Source: an uncultured Sulfurovum sp. (lineage in GTDB: Bacteria; Campylobacterota; Campylobacteria; Campylobacterales; Sulfurovaceae). From it: DNA of 43,515 bases. The position numbers were made by a program, and so were the translations under genes. Positions 1 through 7,678 of this stretch are shown in pieces. Every line of letters starts with the position of its first letter. The first letter of the stretch is position 1. Location: positions 1 to 43,515 of the forward strand of contig CAJXJN010000015.1 in assembly GCA_913055205.1 (NCBI GenBank), written 5' to 3'. A model generated the notes under the pieces. It did no database searches. It saw only the letters and a list, made by a program, of their open reading frames with translations, and was not told where the DNA came from.

Positions 1-1
1 A

Positions 2-625
2 ACCCTCTCTTTCACGTTATCTTCTCAGAAATTGCACTTATTGTTGGAATTGGCGGAAGGTAAAGCAGGTGTCGGAACGGCTTATATTGACCCACTGGCA
101 AGAGGGTGTTATCTTTGTGAGGCTTTCCCTTGTGTATTGGCATGCCCTACAGGAGCATTGGATCATGAATCAAATGTGATAGAGAAAGTACATATGGGGA
201 TGGCTATTGTGGTCAATGAGAGTGCCTGTCTTGCACTGACCAATAAAAAAGTAACCAAAGAGATGATATCCAGAATATATGACCATACAAAAGTGATCTC
301 TGAGCAGGAGAAAGCGAATGTAAAAGTGGAAATGTATGATAATGACTCAGAAAAAGTAATGTTACAAAAGAGACTTTTGAAAAAACTGAGTGAGCAAGAG
401 GGTAAGAATTGCAGTATTTGTGCAGATCTTTGTCCTTTTACGCCGGATCCAAGTAAGGCAATAGGTATGGTCTCCAAAAAGGGTGGACTTTTCCCTGAAA
501 TTCGTGATGCCTGTGTCGGTTGTGGTGCCTGTGTAGAGCTCTGCCCTACCAAAGTATTGCAGATCCTTCCGCATGCTACGTATGCAGATGTATATCAAAA
601 AAACAAAGGAACAGAAAATGCGTAG
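2..625 (+). CDS. nosG: NosG-like polyferredoxin (5' end missing)
   Basis: The frame is open from the left edge, so the N-terminus lies outside the window. Cysteine motifs typical of 4Fe-4S ferredoxins are visible: CYLCEAFPCVLACP early on, CSICADLCPF in the middle and CVGCGACVELCP near the end. In clade II nos clusters (Wolinella, Sulfurimonas) NosG is thought to act with NosH and small cytochromes in passing electrons from menaquinol to periplasmic NosZ. NapG is the closest paralogue, but the downstream nosC1-C2-H-F-L-Y order argues for NosG. The stop overlaps the start of the next gene by 8 nt, showing translational coupling. Confidence 0.88.
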   Translation, partial: TLSFTLSSQKLHLLLELAEGKAGVGTAYIDPLARGCYLCEAFPCVLACPTGALDHESNVIEKVHMGMAIVVNESACLALTNKKVTKEMISRIYDHTKVISEQEKANVKVEMYDNDSEKVMLQKRLLKKLSEQEGKNCSICADLCPFTPDPSKAIGMVSKKGGLFPEIRDACVGCGACVELCPTKVLQILPHATYADVYQKNKGTENA

Positions 626-1187
626 TATATTATGGATATTCCCACTGAGTATAACACTGTTTCTATTTAATGGCTGTAGTGAAAAGAAATCAAAAACTCA
701 GACAGATGAAGCAAAAACTCCAGCGGGTATCGTTGTTACTGAAGGTGTTGTTGAAGACTTGAAAAAGAGTGATAAGAGTAAGGAGAACAGTGGACAGTTC
801 TACTATGCTTATAATAAAGAAAAAAAAGAGGGAAGTTATAACTCGGAAGCATCAAAAACAAGAACAGAATTGGATGCCTATAGAGATATCAGATCTCCTT
901 ATGAAAGAGTACAGATCACACTGATGATCAAGCAGCTCAGTCCTGATTATCGTCTTCTCTGTTCTGCCTGTCATGATGATTATGCCAATGGTGTTATCGG
1001 TCCGGCATTGCTGGATAAAAATGCATCATTTATTTTCAAGAATATAATGGCATTCAAAACAGGTGAAAAAAAGAATGCATTGATGAAAGAACTGGTTACG
1101 AGGATAGATGAAGAGAGACTTAAATCGATTGCAAAAGAGATCGAGAGATTTAACACACAAATTAAAGAAATGAGGAGCAAAAAATAA
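618..1187 (+). CDS. nosC1: NosC1-like mono-haem c-type cytochrome lipoprotein
   Basis: I chose the ATG at 618, which gives a clean lipoprotein signal: basic start, hydrophobic core and a lipobox ending FNGC at Cys20. The longer frame from 573 lies inside nosG. One haem-binding CSACH motif sits at residues 115-119, followed by a GVIGPALLDK stretch typical of class I cytochromes c; the later Met-containing helices could give the distal ligand. Length is 189 aa. In Wolinella-type nos clusters the paired cytochromes NosC1 and NosC2 are proposed to link the NosGH dehydrogenase to NosZ. It overlaps nosG by 8 nt and the next cytochrome by 1 nt. Confidence 0.85.
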   Translation: MRSILWIFPLSITLFLFNGCSEKKSKTQTDEAKTPAGIVVTEGVVEDLKKSDKSKENSGQFYYAYNKEKKEGSYNSEASKTRTELDAYRDIRSPYERVQITLMIKQLSPDYRLLCSACHDDYANGVIGPALLDKNASFIFKNIMAFKTGEKKNALMKELVTRIDEERLKSIAKEIERFNTQIKEMRSKK

Positions 1188-1714
1188 TGAAACATATTAT
1201 AGCTGCAGTTGCAACTGTATTGGCATTGGGAGCAATGTTCTTAGTCTATCAGTCAGACAAAGAGGTCAACAAGATTGAAGAGATCAGTAAAACAATTTCA
1301 AAAAGTCAGGTAAAAGTTAATTTGGGAACAACACAACTTGTATCTCAACCATCTGTCACTGCTCAATCAGATGCAAGTATTGAGCAGGAACAGAAAAAGA
1401 AAAAGAAAGAACTTGATGAAAAACTTCAAGCACTTAAAAATAAAGCAGGGAATGTAGCTGCATTTAAAGTAAGTCCACTCTATAAGCAGAAATGTTCTTC
1501 TTGTCATGGGGTAAACGGTGAAGGGATCATCGGTCCCAAATTGATCGGTGACAGTGCTGAAAAAGTCTATCAGGCTTTAACAGATTTCAAATCCGGTAAG
1601 AGAAAGAATTATGTGATGTACGGATTGCTTAGTAAAATGGATGATGGTCAACTTAAAGCACTTTCAGATGAGATCGGCTCTTTTGAACAAAAACTTAAAG
1701 AACAGCAACAATAA
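1187..1714 (+). CDS. nosC2: NosC2-like mono-haem c-type cytochrome
   Basis: The TAATG junction with the previous gene sets the start. The 175-aa protein has an uncleaved anchor or Sec signal (residues 3-21), a Lys/Glu/Gln-rich charged linker (about 62-86, probably helical) and a cytochrome c domain with CSSCH at 103-107 followed by GVNGEGIIGPKL. It resembles NosC1 in its C-terminal half, suggesting the pair arose by duplication. Periplasmic and membrane-tethered, it should shuttle electrons to NosZ. About 50 nt separate it from nosH. Confidence 0.85.
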   Translation: MKHIIAAVATVLALGAMFLVYQSDKEVNKIEEISKTISKSQVKVNLGTTQLVSQPSVTAQSDASIEQEQKKKKKELDEKLQALKNKAGNVAAFKVSPLYKQKCSSCHGVNGEGIIGPKLIGDSAEKVYQALTDFKSGKRKNYVMYGLLSKMDDGQLKALSDEIGSFEQKLKEQQQ

Positions 1715-1764
1715 TGCAGGCTGCTTTACAGAGTAGCTTGGTAGGGTGATAAAAAGGATATCAA

Positions 1765-2676
1765 ATGGATAGATATAACGGTAGTGTAAAAGAGTTGATC
1801 AATGCATCACTGCTTAGTACCTTGTATTATAAAAATCTCGATGGAAAGTTCAGGCTTACGATCAGGGCATGGAGATGGTTAAGTATTTTCATCATTAACC
1901 TGCTTTTTTTTCTTTCGTTCCATATCGATATGCAGATGCTGGAAGGGACACTGAACGGTTCAAGGCTGTTTGGATTCCATCTTATCGATCCTTTTACGGC
2001 ACTGGAGATATTCGCTGCAGAGCACCATTTTCACATTAATGTGATCATTGGAAGTGTGACGCTTATCGTATTTTATCTGCTTGTTGGCGGTAAAGCATAC
2101 TGTTCATGGGTTTGTCCTTACGGCTTTCTCAGTGAGATAGGTGAACGTATCCATCAGATCCTGGTACGTAAAAAGATCATTAAAGAACATAAGTTCAATC
2201 CAAATATCCGTTTTATCTTTTGGGTGATCTTTCTTGCTGCCGCAGCCATAGACGGATATCTGGTTTTTGAGGTGATCAATCCTATCGGATACATGAGCCG
2301 TGCGATCACTTATGGTTGGAGTTTAGCTTTAGTCTGGGTCCTTGTTGTATTGGCCATTGAAATATTTTATTCAAGAAGAGCGTGGTGTAAATATATCTGT
2401 CCTGTAGGAACGACCTATAATATGCTTGGATGGGTCAGTGCTACCAAAGTACAGTGGGATATGAATAAATGTGACCATTGCGGTGCATGTCTAAATGCCT
2501 GTTTTGAAGACCATGTGCTTGAATTTATCAAACCTAAATATGATAAAGAGCGTGCTGAAAAGGGGATAGAAAAGCAGCTTGTTATAAACGGTGACTGTAC
2601 CATGTGTGGCAGATGTTTTGATGTCTGTCATACAGATGCCTACAATTATGAATTTAGATTGAAGGATCTGGTATAG
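1765..2676 (+). CDS. nosH: NosH-like membrane ferredoxin (NapH family)
   Basis: This 303-aa polytopic membrane protein has about four or five hydrophobic segments. It carries the two cytoplasmic CxxxCP motifs of the NapH/NosR C-terminal family (CSWVCPYG near residue 113 and CKYICPVG near residue 210). Two 4Fe-4S motifs follow at the C-terminus: CDHCGACLNAC and CTMCGRCFDVC. NapH-type proteins oxidise menaquinol together with a G-type ferredoxin, so this is the likely membrane entry point for electrons going to NosZ. An AAGGAT ribosome-binding site precedes the ATG. The stop abuts the ATG of nosF with no gap. Confidence 0.88.
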   Translation: MDRYNGSVKELINASLLSTLYYKNLDGKFRLTIRAWRWLSIFIINLLFFLSFHIDMQMLEGTLNGSRLFGFHLIDPFTALEIFAAEHHFHINVIIGSVTLIVFYLLVGGKAYCSWVCPYGFLSEIGERIHQILVRKKIIKEHKFNPNIRFIFWVIFLAAAAIDGYLVFEVINPIGYMSRAITYGWSLALVWVLVVLAIEIFYSRRAWCKYICPVGTTYNMLGWVSATKVQWDMNKCDHCGACLNACFEDHVLEFIKPKYDKERAEKGIEKQLVINGDCTMCGRCFDVCHTDAYNYEFRLKDLV

Positions 2677-3318
2677 ATGTTAGTTGTTGCCAAAAATATA
2701 AGTAAGAAATTTATGGGAACAAAGGTTCTTGATAATGTAAGTCTGACTATCAACGGTGGGGACCGTATCGCAATGATGGGCCCTAACGGAGCAGGGAAAA
2801 CCACGCTGGTACGTGCAATACTTGGCTTTTATCATATAGACAGCGGTGAGATCAGTGTGAACGGTTTTGATCCGGTTAAAAAGAGAGTGGACGTGTTGAA
2901 AAATATCAGTTTTATTCCTCAGTTGCCTCCTCCGGTAAAATTAAGTATAGAAGAATTGCTTATGTATGTTGAGCGTAGTTCCGGAGTTTCCAAAGAGAAG
3001 ATCTTTGAAGAATCTTCCAAAATGGATCTGGATCTGAAAAGTCATATTAAGAAGCCATTTTTTAAACTCTCCGGAGGTATGAAACAGAAACTTTTGATCG
3101 CTATTGCTCTGTCGAAAAAGAGTAGTCTACTCATTTTTGATGAACCGACAGCCAATCTTGATCCTAAGGGTAGAGAAAAATTCTATGAACTTCTTACAGA
3201 GATAGATACAGAGTGTTCAACTCTTTTTATTACACACAGACTTGATGAGATAGAAGGTTTGGTAAATCGAAAGATTTATATGGATCTTGGAAAGGTAACA
3301 GAAGATGAAAAAATTTAA
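2677..3318 (+). CDS. nosF: NosF, ABC transporter ATPase
   Basis: A 213-aa ABC ATPase with Walker A (GPNGAGKTT, residues 35-43), a Q-loop glutamine in FIPQLP, signature LSGGM (131-135), Walker B LLIFDEPTA (151-159) and the switch His in FITHR. NosF works with NosY and periplasmic NosD to deliver a sulfur species or otherwise act in CuZ assembly on NosZ. nosD is not in the window; in this cluster type it sits upstream, before nosG. nosF overlaps nosL by 14 nt. Confidence 0.92.
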   Translation: MLVVAKNISKKFMGTKVLDNVSLTINGGDRIAMMGPNGAGKTTLVRAILGFYHIDSGEISVNGFDPVKKRVDVLKNISFIPQLPPPVKLSIEELLMYVERSSGVSKEKIFEESSKMDLDLKSHIKKPFFKLSGGMKQKLLIAIALSKKSSLLIFDEPTANLDPKGREKFYELLTEIDTECSTLFITHRLDEIEGLVNRKIYMDLGKVTEDEKI

Positions 3319-3778
3319 TTTTCTTTTCTTTGCGGTGATATTCTTATTATTGGGTTTTTCAGGATGTGAAAAAAAACCGATAGGTGCAGTTGAGAAGATG
3401 CACTGGGACAGGGATATGTGCGAACGCTGTAAAATGGCGATCAGTGAGCGTAAATTTGCTTCTCAGATCATCGATCCGAAAACCGGGAAAGTGTATAAAT
3501 TTGATGATATCGGTTGTGCAGTTCTTTGGATGGATGAGACAAAGGTACCATGGAAAGATCAGGCGATAATTTGGATCACAGATGCTAAAACGGGTGAATG
3601 GATCAATGCAAGAAAAGTAAAATATACTGCAGATGCTATTACCCCTATGGCATACGGTTTTGCAGCCTATACAGATAAGACACTCCCCAAAGGTGCAAAA
3701 GTTTTTGATTTTCCTTTTATCAGTAAGAAGATCATAGAGATTGAAAAATCAAATAGCCAAAAGGTAAGGACATACTAA
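3305..3778 (+). CDS. nosL: NosL, copper-binding lipoprotein
   Basis: A 157-aa protein with a lipoprotein signal (lipobox GFSGC, Cys21) and the NosL motif MCERCKM (Cys39, Cys42, Met44). A second conserved part reads KFDDIGCAVLWM, and the end holds PMAYGFAAYTDKT. NosL is an outer-membrane or periplasmic Cu(I) chaperone that supplies NosZ. It overlaps nosF by 14 nt and nosY by 1 nt (TAATG). Of the five NosL-like proteins in this window it fits the canonical family best, and it shares most sequence with the protein at 10775. Confidence 0.93.
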   Translation: MKKFNFLFFAVIFLLLGFSGCEKKPIGAVEKMHWDRDMCERCKMAISERKFASQIIDPKTGKVYKFDDIGCAVLWMDETKVPWKDQAIIWITDAKTGEWINARKVKYTADAITPMAYGFAAYTDKTLPKGAKVFDFPFISKKIIEIEKSNSQKVRTY

Positions 3779-4617
3779 TGAAAAATCTTTTTTTGATCGC
3801 CTATTTGGATGTAAAAGAGTCTCTTCGTTCTAAATGGTTCTATGTTTATTCTGTAGTGTTTGGTGGGTTAATGGCACTTTTTTTTATTGCAGGAGTTTCT
3901 GATTCGGTAGTGATGGGATTTACAGGACTCAGCAGAATGCTTTTGATCTTTATACAGGTGACTATCATTATTTTACCGATCTTTATTTTGATCACAACGG
4001 TCAAATCGATCTCCGGGGATAGAGAGAGTAATGTACTTGAATATATGCTTTCTTTTCCTGTATCACTTAAAGATTATTACTGGGGTAAGATGCTTGGACG
4101 TTTTCTGACAGTTTTTCTGCCTGTTTTCCTGCCTGTTTTCCTGGCGTTACTGTTAGGAGTGGTATTTGGTCTGTTCAAAGGGGGAGATCTGCCGTGGAGA
4201 ATGGTATTTCTTTACTCCTCATTTCTTTTTTCGCTCAGTTTTGTATTTTTGGGATTAGCATTTTTTCTTTCTACTATAGTTAAATCAACGGATGTGGCAT
4301 TGGGCAGTTCTTTTGTTGTCTGGATCATAATGCTTGCCTTTATAGATATTGCTCTGATGGGGCTTATGTTGCAAAACAGAATAAGTGATGAAGTGATCAT
4401 TACTATAGCAATGCTTAATCCTATAGAAGTATTCCGTATCGGAGCAATTTCGCTTTTTGATCCTGAATTGACGGTGATCGGTCCTGTTGCCTACTACCTT
4501 CTTGATACACTGGGATCAAATCTATTGATCATTTATGCTATTGTTTACCCTATTGTGATAGGCTTGATTTTGGCTTATTTTGGCTATATTGCATTTAGAA
4601 AAAAAGATCTTTTATAA
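3778..4617 (+). CDS. nosY: NosY, ABC transporter permease
   Basis: A 279-aa permease with about six membrane segments and the ISGDRESN loop after TM2 that is typical of NosY and related ABC-2 permeases. It pairs with NosF. A 12-bp direct repeat (about 4117-4144) encodes a duplicated Leu-Pro-Val-Phe inside a membrane segment; it keeps the frame and looks harmless. The start shares an A with the nosL stop. Confidence 0.9.
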   Translation: MKNLFLIAYLDVKESLRSKWFYVYSVVFGGLMALFFIAGVSDSVVMGFTGLSRMLLIFIQVTIIILPIFILITTVKSISGDRESNVLEYMLSFPVSLKDYYWGKMLGRFLTVFLPVFLPVFLALLLGVVFGLFKGGDLPWRMVFLYSSFLFSLSFVFLGLAFFLSTIVKSTDVALGSSFVVWIIMLAFIDIALMGLMLQNRISDEVIITIAMLNPIEVFRIGAISLFDPELTVIGPVAYYLLDTLGSNLLIIYAIVYPIVIGLILAYFGYIAFRKKDLL

Positions 4618-4626
4618 AGGAAAATA

Positions 4627-5112
4627 ATGAAAAAAACAGTTTTAGGTTTATTGCTTTTTGTGGGGATGCTCTTCGCAGATACTGTGTTTACAGGAAAGAT
4701 AATGCTCTTAGATAAAAATGCTACAGATCTTGCATATAATTTGCCTCTAAATAAACAAGCATACCAAAAATGGCTCTGTGAAGCAACATTGAAGAACGGT
4801 AAAAAAGTACAGTTTCTTTCTGTGAAATCCATGATGCAAGTCTATTTTCATCAGGATTATTTTAAAAGACATAAACTTTTAGATGCTTCTATCAGTAAAC
4901 TATATGTACAGGATTTTATCAATGGTCAAAAAATAGATGCGACGAAAGCAGTGTATATATTTGGAAGCAGAATGGTTGGACCTCATGGAGATGATCTTAT
5001 TCCGTTTGTATCAGAAGAGAATGCAAAGCTTTTTATGATGAAAAATGGAGGTACTAAAATTTTACCATATGCGAAACTTACCAAAGGTCTGATACGCTAT
5101 TTGGATATGTGA
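4627..5112 (+). CDS. Secreted NosL-like protein lacking the CxxCxM motif
   Basis: A 161-aa protein with a Sec signal peptide (predicted cleavage after LFA, near residue 17). The C-terminal half matches the NosL fold: GSRMVGPHGDDLIPF (residues 113-127) followed by SEENAKLFMMKNGG, parallel to GPMGHELLPF in the protein at 6980. The N-terminal metal motif CxxCxM is absent and a single Cys remains in the mature part (WLCEA, Cys51). It is the last gene of the nos operon, 9 nt after nosY with an AAGGAAAA ribosome site. It may be a partner or a NosL half-domain that has lost or changed its metal site. NosL-related by eye; role unknown. Confidence 0.72.
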   Translation: MKKTVLGLLLFVGMLFADTVFTGKIMLLDKNATDLAYNLPLNKQAYQKWLCEATLKNGKKVQFLSVKSMMQVYFHQDYFKRHKLLDASISKLYVQDFINGQKIDATKAVYIFGSRMVGPHGDDLIPFVSEENAKLFMMKNGGTKILPYAKLTKGLIRYLDM

Positions 5113-5113
5113 G

Positions 5114-5308
5114 AACCGTTAAGTAAACGACAACTGCTTGTCGTTTATAGGTTCGAAACCGGAGCGGTCGCAGCGTAGCGTAGCCGCGAAGGCAGGAAAC
5201 CGTTAAGTAAACGACAACTGCTTGTCGTTTATAGGTTCGAAACCGGAGCGGTCGCAGCGTAGCGTAGCCGTGAAGGCAGGAAACCGTTTAAGTAAACGAC
5301 AACTGCTT
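5114..5308. repeat. 84-bp tandem repeat, 2.3 copies, with internal hairpin
   Basis: Two full copies start at 5114 and 5198 and a third, partial copy at 5282. Full copies differ at one base (CCGCGAA against CCGTGAA); the third has one extra T. Each contains a perfect 10-bp inverted repeat, TAAACGACAA-CTGC-TTGTCGTTTA (5124-5147 in copy 1). A GC-rich stretch, AGCGTAGCGTAGCC, stands out from the AT-rich surroundings. It lies between the nos operon and the PAS gene, so it could act as a transcription terminator or mRNA-stability element, or be a mobile palindromic unit. Confidence 0.9.
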
Positions 5309-5338
5309 TATTCACGAACTTTAAAGAAAGGATAGACC

Positions 5339-5860
5339 ATGAAAAGACCAGAACCTATAGATGAAGAGATAGAACTTAAAAACAATGTTTATATAGAAAG
5401 TGATACCGATACAAAAGGGATCATTACCTACTGTAACGACTATTTTGCTGAAATATCCGGTTACAGCAAAGAAGAGTTGATAGGAGAGCCGCACAGTATC
5501 GTCCGTCATCCCGATATGCCTAAGATTTTATTCAAGATCCTCTGGGACCGTATACAAAACGGACATAATTTTGTAGCAGCAGTGAAAAACCTTGCAAAAG
5601 ACGGAAGATATTACTGGGTATTTACTCATTTTGAAGTACTCAGAGACGAGAATGGTGAAATAACAGGATATAAAGCTTCAAGAAAGAAAATATCCAAACA
5701 TGTGACCGAGGTACTTGAACCTATCTATAAAAAACTGGTAGAGATTGAAAAAGAGGGTGGTATGGAAGTATCCGGGAAGTATTTGACTGATTTTTTAAAA
5801 TCTCACGGAGATGATATAACAGTTGACAATATGCTTGAGGAAATTCATAGACTATATTAG
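5339..5860 (+). CDS. Lone PAS-domain sensor, CetB/Aer-like
   Basis: A 173-aa soluble protein made of one PAS domain (about residues 18-120) and a short helical C-terminus. The IVRHPDMP motif and the FVAAVKNLAKDGRYYWV segment are typical of Aer-type, FAD-binding PAS domains. In Campylobacter jejuni the PAS protein CetB has similar size and works with the transducer CetA in energy taxis. No transducer gene is adjacent. Its place beside nos genes suggests redox sensing linked to respiration, but that is inference. An AAAGGAT ribosome site precedes the ATG. Confidence 0.8.
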   Translation: MKRPEPIDEEIELKNNVYIESDTDTKGIITYCNDYFAEISGYSKEELIGEPHSIVRHPDMPKILFKILWDRIQNGHNFVAAVKNLAKDGRYYWVFTHFEVLRDENGEITGYKASRKKISKHVTEVLEPIYKKLVEIEKEGGMEVSGKYLTDFLKSHGDDITVDNMLEEIHRLY

Positions 5861-5978
5861 ATGTCTTATGAGAACTCAATCAAATATATCTATAATTTAT
5901 GAGTTTTGCAAGATATTTATTAACACTTATTTAACACAACTATATTACTATATATTATTAAAACTATAAGGATATAAA

Positions 5979-6716
5979 ATGAAAAAAATGTTACTGACTC
6001 TACTGGCATTGGCTACAATGATAAGTTTCTCGCATGCAGAGATGAAATGTGCTTCGGGAAAATGTGGTGCAGCTATGAAATCATCAGCAAAACCTAAAAA
6101 GATGATGAAGATGTTCCAATCGGTTCCCAAAGAGAAAGCTATACTCTTACAAGAGGGTAAAGCTAAAGCTTTTTGTCCTGAGTGTGGCATGACACTGCCA
6201 ATGTTCTATAAAACAAATCATGCTGCAACAGTAGATGGAAAAGTAAAACAGTATTGTTCTATTCACTGTGTCGTAGAAGATATGAAAAAAGGTTCTAAAC
6301 TTACAGATATCAAAGTGGTTGATACAAACTCTTTAAAATTCATTGATGCTGCAAAAGCTTTTTATGTTGTAGGAAGCAGTAAAAAAGGTACGATGACAGC
6401 AGTGAGTAAATATGCTTTTGCTTCCAAAGCAGATGCAGATGCTTTTGTTAAAGCCAATGGTGGTAAAGTGGTTGATTTCAAAGGAGCATTGGAAGCTGCT
6501 AAAGGTGATTTTGCCAAAGACAGTAAGATGATTGCTAAAAAACAGGCAATGATGGCTAAAAAAGGTGAGATGATGTATGGTAAAATGTGTCAAAAGACAG
6601 ACAAGAAGTTTGCCACTACAGCTGAAGCAAAAGCATTCATCGTTGAGAATAAACTCTGTAAAGGTTTGAATGGTAAACAGTTACAGGCTGTTGGACTTTA
6701 TTTGAAAAATAGATAA
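5979..6716 (+). CDS. Secreted NosL-domain protein with C-terminal two-cysteine module
   Basis: A 245-aa protein with a Sec signal (residues 1-20, SHA cleavage). A Met/Cys-rich start follows (KCASGKCG; KKMMKMF), then a NosL domain with FCPECGM (Cys66, Cys69, Met71) and YCSIHC (Cys93, Cys97). The last 55 residues form a separate module starting MAKKGEMMYGKMC, with Cys204 and Cys227 and ending LQAVGLYLKNR. This module looks like a small helical domain, maybe cytochrome-c-derived but without CXXCH. A similar module is N-terminal in the protein at 6980. The gene is monocistronic, with an ATAAGGAT ribosome site. Likely periplasmic copper binding. Confidence 0.75.
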   Translation: MKKMLLTLLALATMISFSHAEMKCASGKCGAAMKSSAKPKKMMKMFQSVPKEKAILLQEGKAKAFCPECGMTLPMFYKTNHAATVDGKVKQYCSIHCVVEDMKKGSKLTDIKVVDTNSLKFIDAAKAFYVVGSSKKGTMTAVSKYAFASKADADAFVKANGGKVVDFKGALEAAKGDFAKDSKMIAKKQAMMAKKGEMMYGKMCQKTDKKFATTAEAKAFIVENKLCKGLNGKQLQAVGLYLKNR

Positions 6717-6735
6717 AATAATTATGGCTCTTTTC

Positions 6736-6948
6736 CTCGTTCCCAACGTCTGAGCTTGGGAAAGAACCCATGGAAGTGGAGACTTCAGTCCCACACAAAG
6801 GTTATTTGCTCGAAAAAGTTTGTGTTTATTTATAATTTATGCTTCTTTTAGCATAAAAAACATGCATATATGCACATTTTAGGTGGACTGAAGTCTCCGC
6901 TTCCAGGGGAAATAGGTTTTTGCACAGTCTCGGGAGCTTGGGCACGAG
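6736..6948. repeat. Nested inverted-repeat element (about 213 bp)
   Basis: Outer arms CTCGTTCCCAA (6736-6746) and TTGGGCACGAG (6938-6948) are inverted with one mismatch. Inner 20-bp arms at 6772-6791 and 6885-6904 are inverted with one mismatch. The core is AT-rich and holds no gene. The left outer arm also forms its own hairpin (TCCCAA/TTGGGA). The layout suggests a small non-autonomous element or a palindromic pair. It fills most of the gap upstream of the six-gene operon and ends about 30 nt before the first start codon. Confidence 0.8.
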
Positions 6949-6979
6949 AGTAGAGTAATGAGAATAAGGGTGGGATTGT

Positions 6980-7657
6980 ATGAAGAAGATTATTTTTGTA
7001 GGAATATATATAGTTGGGTTGCTTTATGCTCAAGAGAGTAGTTCTACCAAAGTAATAAAGCTTTCACAAAAAGGTGAAAAGATTGTTCAAACACTTTGTG
7101 AGAGTGGAAAACTGCCAAAGGCTACAGGCAGCATAGAACAATTAATAGAAAAGATTAAAACCTCTCATGCCTGTCCTTCTCTTTCAAAAGCTAAATTGGA
7201 AGCAGTGGCGTATTTTGTGAGTAATGGGAGTATGAAAAAAGTAAGTAAACACATGCATGTTCCTCATGATGCAAAATGTCCTGTGTGCGGTATGTTTGTG
7301 AGTAAGTATCCAAAATGGGCAGCATCTATGGAGTATGATGGTAAAAAACACTACTTTGACGGTGTGAAAGATATGATGAAATATTATATCTTTGATGGGG
7401 ATTTCCTCTACGACCGTAGCCGTATTTCCCAGATGACAGTGAGTGACTATTACACACTGGAAGAGATTCCTGCGAAAGAGGCTTTTTATGTGCTGGATGC
7501 AGATGTTTTTGGACCGATGGGACATGAACTCCTCCCGTTTAAGAGCCAAAAAAGTGCCAAAACGTTTATGTCTGAGCATCATGGTAAAGCGATAGTGAAG
7601 TTTGATGAAATTACCGATAAAATGGTGATGGCATTAGATGGCATCGAACAGCCGTAA
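6980..7657 (+). CDS. Secreted NosL-like protein with N-terminal two-cysteine module
   Basis: A 225-aa protein with a Sec signal (residues 1-18, cut near YAQ). Residues 30-83 form a helical module (QKGEKIVQTLC, Cys40; HACPSL, Cys65; LEAVAYFVSNG) resembling the C-terminal module of the protein at 5979. The NosL domain follows: KCPVCGM (Cys100, Cys103, Met105), HYFDGVKDMMKY and FGPMGHELLPF. It is the first gene of an operon running to 11278. Likely a periplasmic copper-binding chaperone for that system. The ATG follows AGGGTGGGATTGT, a moderate ribosome site. Confidence 0.78.
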   Translation: MKKIIFVGIYIVGLLYAQESSSTKVIKLSQKGEKIVQTLCESGKLPKATGSIEQLIEKIKTSHACPSLSKAKLEAVAYFVSNGSMKKVSKHMHVPHDAKCPVCGMFVSKYPKWAASMEYDGKKHYFDGVKDMMKYYIFDGDFLYDRSRISQMTVSDYYTLEEIPAKEAFYVLDADVFGPMGHELLPFKSQKSAKTFMSEHHGKAIVKFDEITDKMVMALDGIEQP

Positions 7658-7678
7658 TTAGAAATTGGCAGGTAGCAA

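Noticed and set aside
163-552. 129-aa minus-strand frame inside nosG
   Set aside because: Low-complexity Ser/Leu-rich antisense translation; nosG cysteines are clear on the plus strand.
573-617. Upstream start for nosC1
   Set aside because: Lies within nosG and would spoil the lipoprotein signal that begins at 618.
4117-4144. 12-bp direct repeat in nosY as a possible disruption
   Set aside because: It keeps the frame and only duplicates four hydrophobic residues in a membrane segment.
5114-5308. CRISPR-like or tRNA-like reading of the 84-bp repeat (contains GGTTCGAAACC, like a T-arm)
   Set aside because: Only 2.3 contiguous copies with no spacers, and no acceptor, D or anticodon stems that fit around the T-arm-like motif.
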